From PUPG01 sp031323845 (GTDB taxonomy: Bacteria > Bacteroidota > Bacteroidia > Bacteroidales > UBA7960), in the NCBI GenBank assembly GCA_031323845.1, contig JAVIYP010000088.1:1-8064 (forward strand): a DNA stretch of 8,064 nt. Reading direction: 5' to 3'. This document shows, one piece after another, positions 7,073-8,064 of the stretch. Below the pieces are notes generated by a model. The model was not told the origin of the DNA. It did not search any database and was given only the letters and a program-made list of their open reading frames with translations. A program made the translations under genes and the position numbers. How positions within the stretch are numbered: position 1 is the stretch's first letter; each line of letters starts with the position of its first letter.

Positions 7073-7810
7073 ATGTATTCAGAGCAAGGAGACCACAGCA
7101 TTCAGGTTTGTTTCTCTCCCCTGTTATGGCCTTTGTTCAGGCAGGACGACACACTTGTAATCATTACGGATATCTTCAGGGCCAGCACCGCCATCTGCGC
7201 AGCATTTCACAATGAGGTGTCGGCTGTTATTCCTGTTGAAACCATCAGCGAAAGTGAAGCATACAAGAAGAAAGGATTTATATGTGCCGGCGAACGTGAC
7301 GGTAAAACCCTTGATTGTGCAGATTTCGGCAACTCGCCTTTTAACTTCCTGGATCCGGGGCTGAAGGGAGAAACCATCGTTATGAACACCACCAACGGCA
7401 CCAGAGCCATTAAAAGAGCCACAGAAGGAAATAATGTGGTTATCGTAGGGGCGTTCAGCAACCTTGATGCCGTAATCAACTATGCCCTCAGGCAACATAA
7501 AAACATCATCATTTTTTGTGCAGGATGGAAAGACCGCTTTTGCACTGAAGACAGCCTTTTTGCCGGTGCTGTTGTTACTGAGCTTATTGAGCGGGGTCAG
7601 GGTGCTTTTCACACCATGTGTGATGCTGCCATCGCCAGTGCCGAATTATGGAATATTGCAAGGCACGATCTTCTTTCTTTTATTGAGAAGACAGCACACA
7701 GGCATCGTCTCCGCAAACTTGGCCTCGATGATGTGATCCCTTATTGCCTGGAGTTAAATACGACATCCTGCCTTCCCATAGTTAAAAATGACCGCCTGGT
7801 GTCTTTGTAA
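7073..7810 (+). CDS. comB: ComB-family 2-phosphosulfolactate phosphatase
   Basis: The protein has 245 residues, the typical length for the family. ComB is a Mg2+-dependent acid phosphatase that hydrolyses (R)-2-phospho-3-sulfolactate to sulfolactate and phosphate. It was defined in coenzyme M biosynthesis of methanogens. Family motifs visible: VIITDIFRASTAICAAF at 29-45, CAGERDGKTLDCADFGNSP at 71-89, MNTTNGTRAI at 104-113, and FCAGWKDRFCTEDSLFAGA at 148-166. The acidic residues in these blocks are the likely metal and phosphate site. No signal peptide is present, so it is cytoplasmic. The start at 7073 has an AGGTGA just upstream and leaves few residues before the first conserved strand. gcvT ends 99 bp upstream, and no clear terminator or promoter lies between, so read-through is possible. 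No comA or comC is in view; a coenzyme M role in this organism is not supported by context, and the true substrate is uncertain. Confidence 0.9.
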   Translation: MYSEQGDHSIQVCFSPLLWPLFRQDDTLVIITDIFRASTAICAAFHNEVSAVIPVETISESEAYKKKGFICAGERDGKTLDCADFGNSPFNFLDPGLKGETIVMNTTNGTRAIKRATEGNNVVIVGAFSNLDAVINYALRQHKNIIIFCAGWKDRFCTEDSLFAGAVVTELIERGQGAFHTMCDAAIASAELWNIARHDLLSFIEKTAHRHRLRKLGLDDVIPYCLELNTTSCLPIVKNDRLVSL

Positions 7811-7903
7811 GCCATTCCTGTCAGAACATCTGTTGTTGTGTGAATATATTTACATATATAAATGCTATTCTGTGTTTTATCTATTTACCCAGGATGCTGA
7901 ATG
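7811..7903. other. AT-rich intergenic stretch after comB
   Basis: These 93 bases follow the comB stop codon. They include an AT-only-rich section (7843-7863) and no convincing hairpin with a T-tract. I see no RNA gene and no complete promoter. The sequence then passes into the tandem repeats at 7904. Confidence 0.5.
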
Positions 7904-7964
7904 GATGTGCAGATGTGAAGATGTGCAAATGTGAAGATGTGCAAATGTGAAAATGTGCAGATGT
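7904..7964 (+). repeat. Intergenic 8-bp tandem repeat with 16-bp superperiod
   Basis: Seven contiguous full 8-bp units of form [G/A]ATGTG[C/A]A run from 7904 to 7959, and a partial eighth (GATGT) ends at 7964. The seventh base alternates strictly C, A, C, A, C, A, C along the array, giving a true 16-bp period. The unit length is not a multiple of three, stops occur in the repeat, and no gene crosses it. No function can be assigned. Confidence 0.92.
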
Positions 7965-7976
7965 CGGTTTTCCGAC
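7963..7976. repeat. Small perfect hairpin at the junction of two repeat arrays
   Basis: GTCGG (7963-7967) and CCGAC (7972-7976) are exact inverted repeats around a TTTT loop. The left arm overlaps the last partial 8-bp unit, and the right arm overlaps the first 7-bp unit of the next array. There is no T-tract after it, so it is not a convincing terminator. Confidence 0.7.
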
Positions 7977-8007
7977 CTCTGAATTCTGACTTCCGACTTC
8001 CAACTTC
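7973..8007 (+). repeat. Five contiguous 7-bp repeats, consensus YGACTTC
   Basis: Units in order are CGACCTC (7973), TGAATTC (7980), TGACTTC (7987), CGACTTC (7994) and CAACTTC (8001). They are contiguous with no gap, and each differs from the consensus by at most one base. The tract is pyrimidine-rich on this strand. It is non-coding. Confidence 0.85.
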
Positions 8008-8011
8008 CTGG

Positions 8012-8059
8012 CAGATTTCTCACTTCCTTCCAGCTTCTAGCAGGTTTCTCACTGCGTTC
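8012..8059 (+). repeat. Two direct copies of a 19-bp sequence spaced 29 bp apart, continuing to the window edge
   Basis: Copies at 8012-8030 and 8041-8059 share CAG-R-TTTCTCACT and a final TTC. They match at 16 of 19 positions by eye. The second copy reads into CTGCGTTCGAAAT at the edge. I recall similar tracts scattered between genes in Bacteroidota genomes, but this is from memory and untested. Confidence 0.7.
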
Positions 8060-8064
8060 GAAAT

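Noticed and set aside
685..7612. Many open frames on the minus strand, and short alternative plus-strand frames (e.g. 5163-5531, 6501-6701, 7482-7736)
   Set aside because: All lie within strongly supported genes in other frames and show no recognisable domain or independent start context.
7845..7852. TATATTTA as a promoter -7 element for a gene beyond the right edge
   Set aside because: It misses the final G of TAnnTTTG, has no properly spaced -33 element, and lies in AT-rich sequence where such matches are common.
7904..8064. CRISPR array
   Set aside because: Repeat units are 7-8 bp and contiguous with no unique spacers; the 19-bp pair has only two copies with a 10-bp gap.

Overview
The window looks like chromosomal DNA of a member of the Bacteroidota. 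The evidence is a type IX secretion (T9SS) C-terminal sorting domain, a TonB-dependent receptor with an N-terminal carboxypeptidase-regulatory-like extension, the near absence of Shine-Dalgarno sequences, and a TAnnTTTG-type -7 element before gcvT. The T9SS signal argues against gut Bacteroides, which generally lack that system. It would fit Marinilabiliales/Prolixibacteraceae-like, Porphyromonas-like or flavobacterial relatives, but I cannot place it more finely. All five genes are on the + strand.

Left region (1-5780): a three-gene surface/envelope unit. First comes the 3' part of a large modular secreted protein (OB-fold-like module, PEGA-like beta domain, choice-of-anchor J/cleaved-adhesin domain, second OB-fold-like module, T9SS sorting domain). 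After 55 bp comes a complete 859-residue TonB-dependent outer-membrane receptor. Directly abutting its stop codon is a 448-residue lipoprotein of unknown function built from about three degenerate repeats of 75-85 residues. A strong intrinsic terminator (10-bp perfect stem) closes the unit. No SusD-like partner is present, so this is not a SusC/SusD glycan locus. By arrangement it resembles an uptake system in which a secreted protein captures or processes a ligand, the receptor imports it, and the lipoprotein assists. The substrate cannot be read from the sequence.

Middle region (5781-7810): two metabolic genes. gcvT (T-protein of the glycine cleavage system) has its own likely promoter. A comB-family gene (2-phosphosulfolactate phosphatase) lies 99 bp downstream. 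They have no obvious pathway link to each other or to the surface unit.

Right region (7811-8064): 254 bp of non-coding DNA. An AT-rich stretch is followed by a composite of simple repeats: an 8-bp unit alternating with 16-bp periodicity (7904-7964), a small perfect hairpin (7963-7976), five contiguous 7-bp units (7973-8007), and two copies of a 19-bp sequence 29 bp apart (8012-8059) that run up to the window edge. No transposase, integrase, tRNA, rRNA or CRISPR array is visible.

The most interesting items are the non-SusCD secreted-protein/receptor/repeat-lipoprotein unit and the layered repeat composite at the right end.
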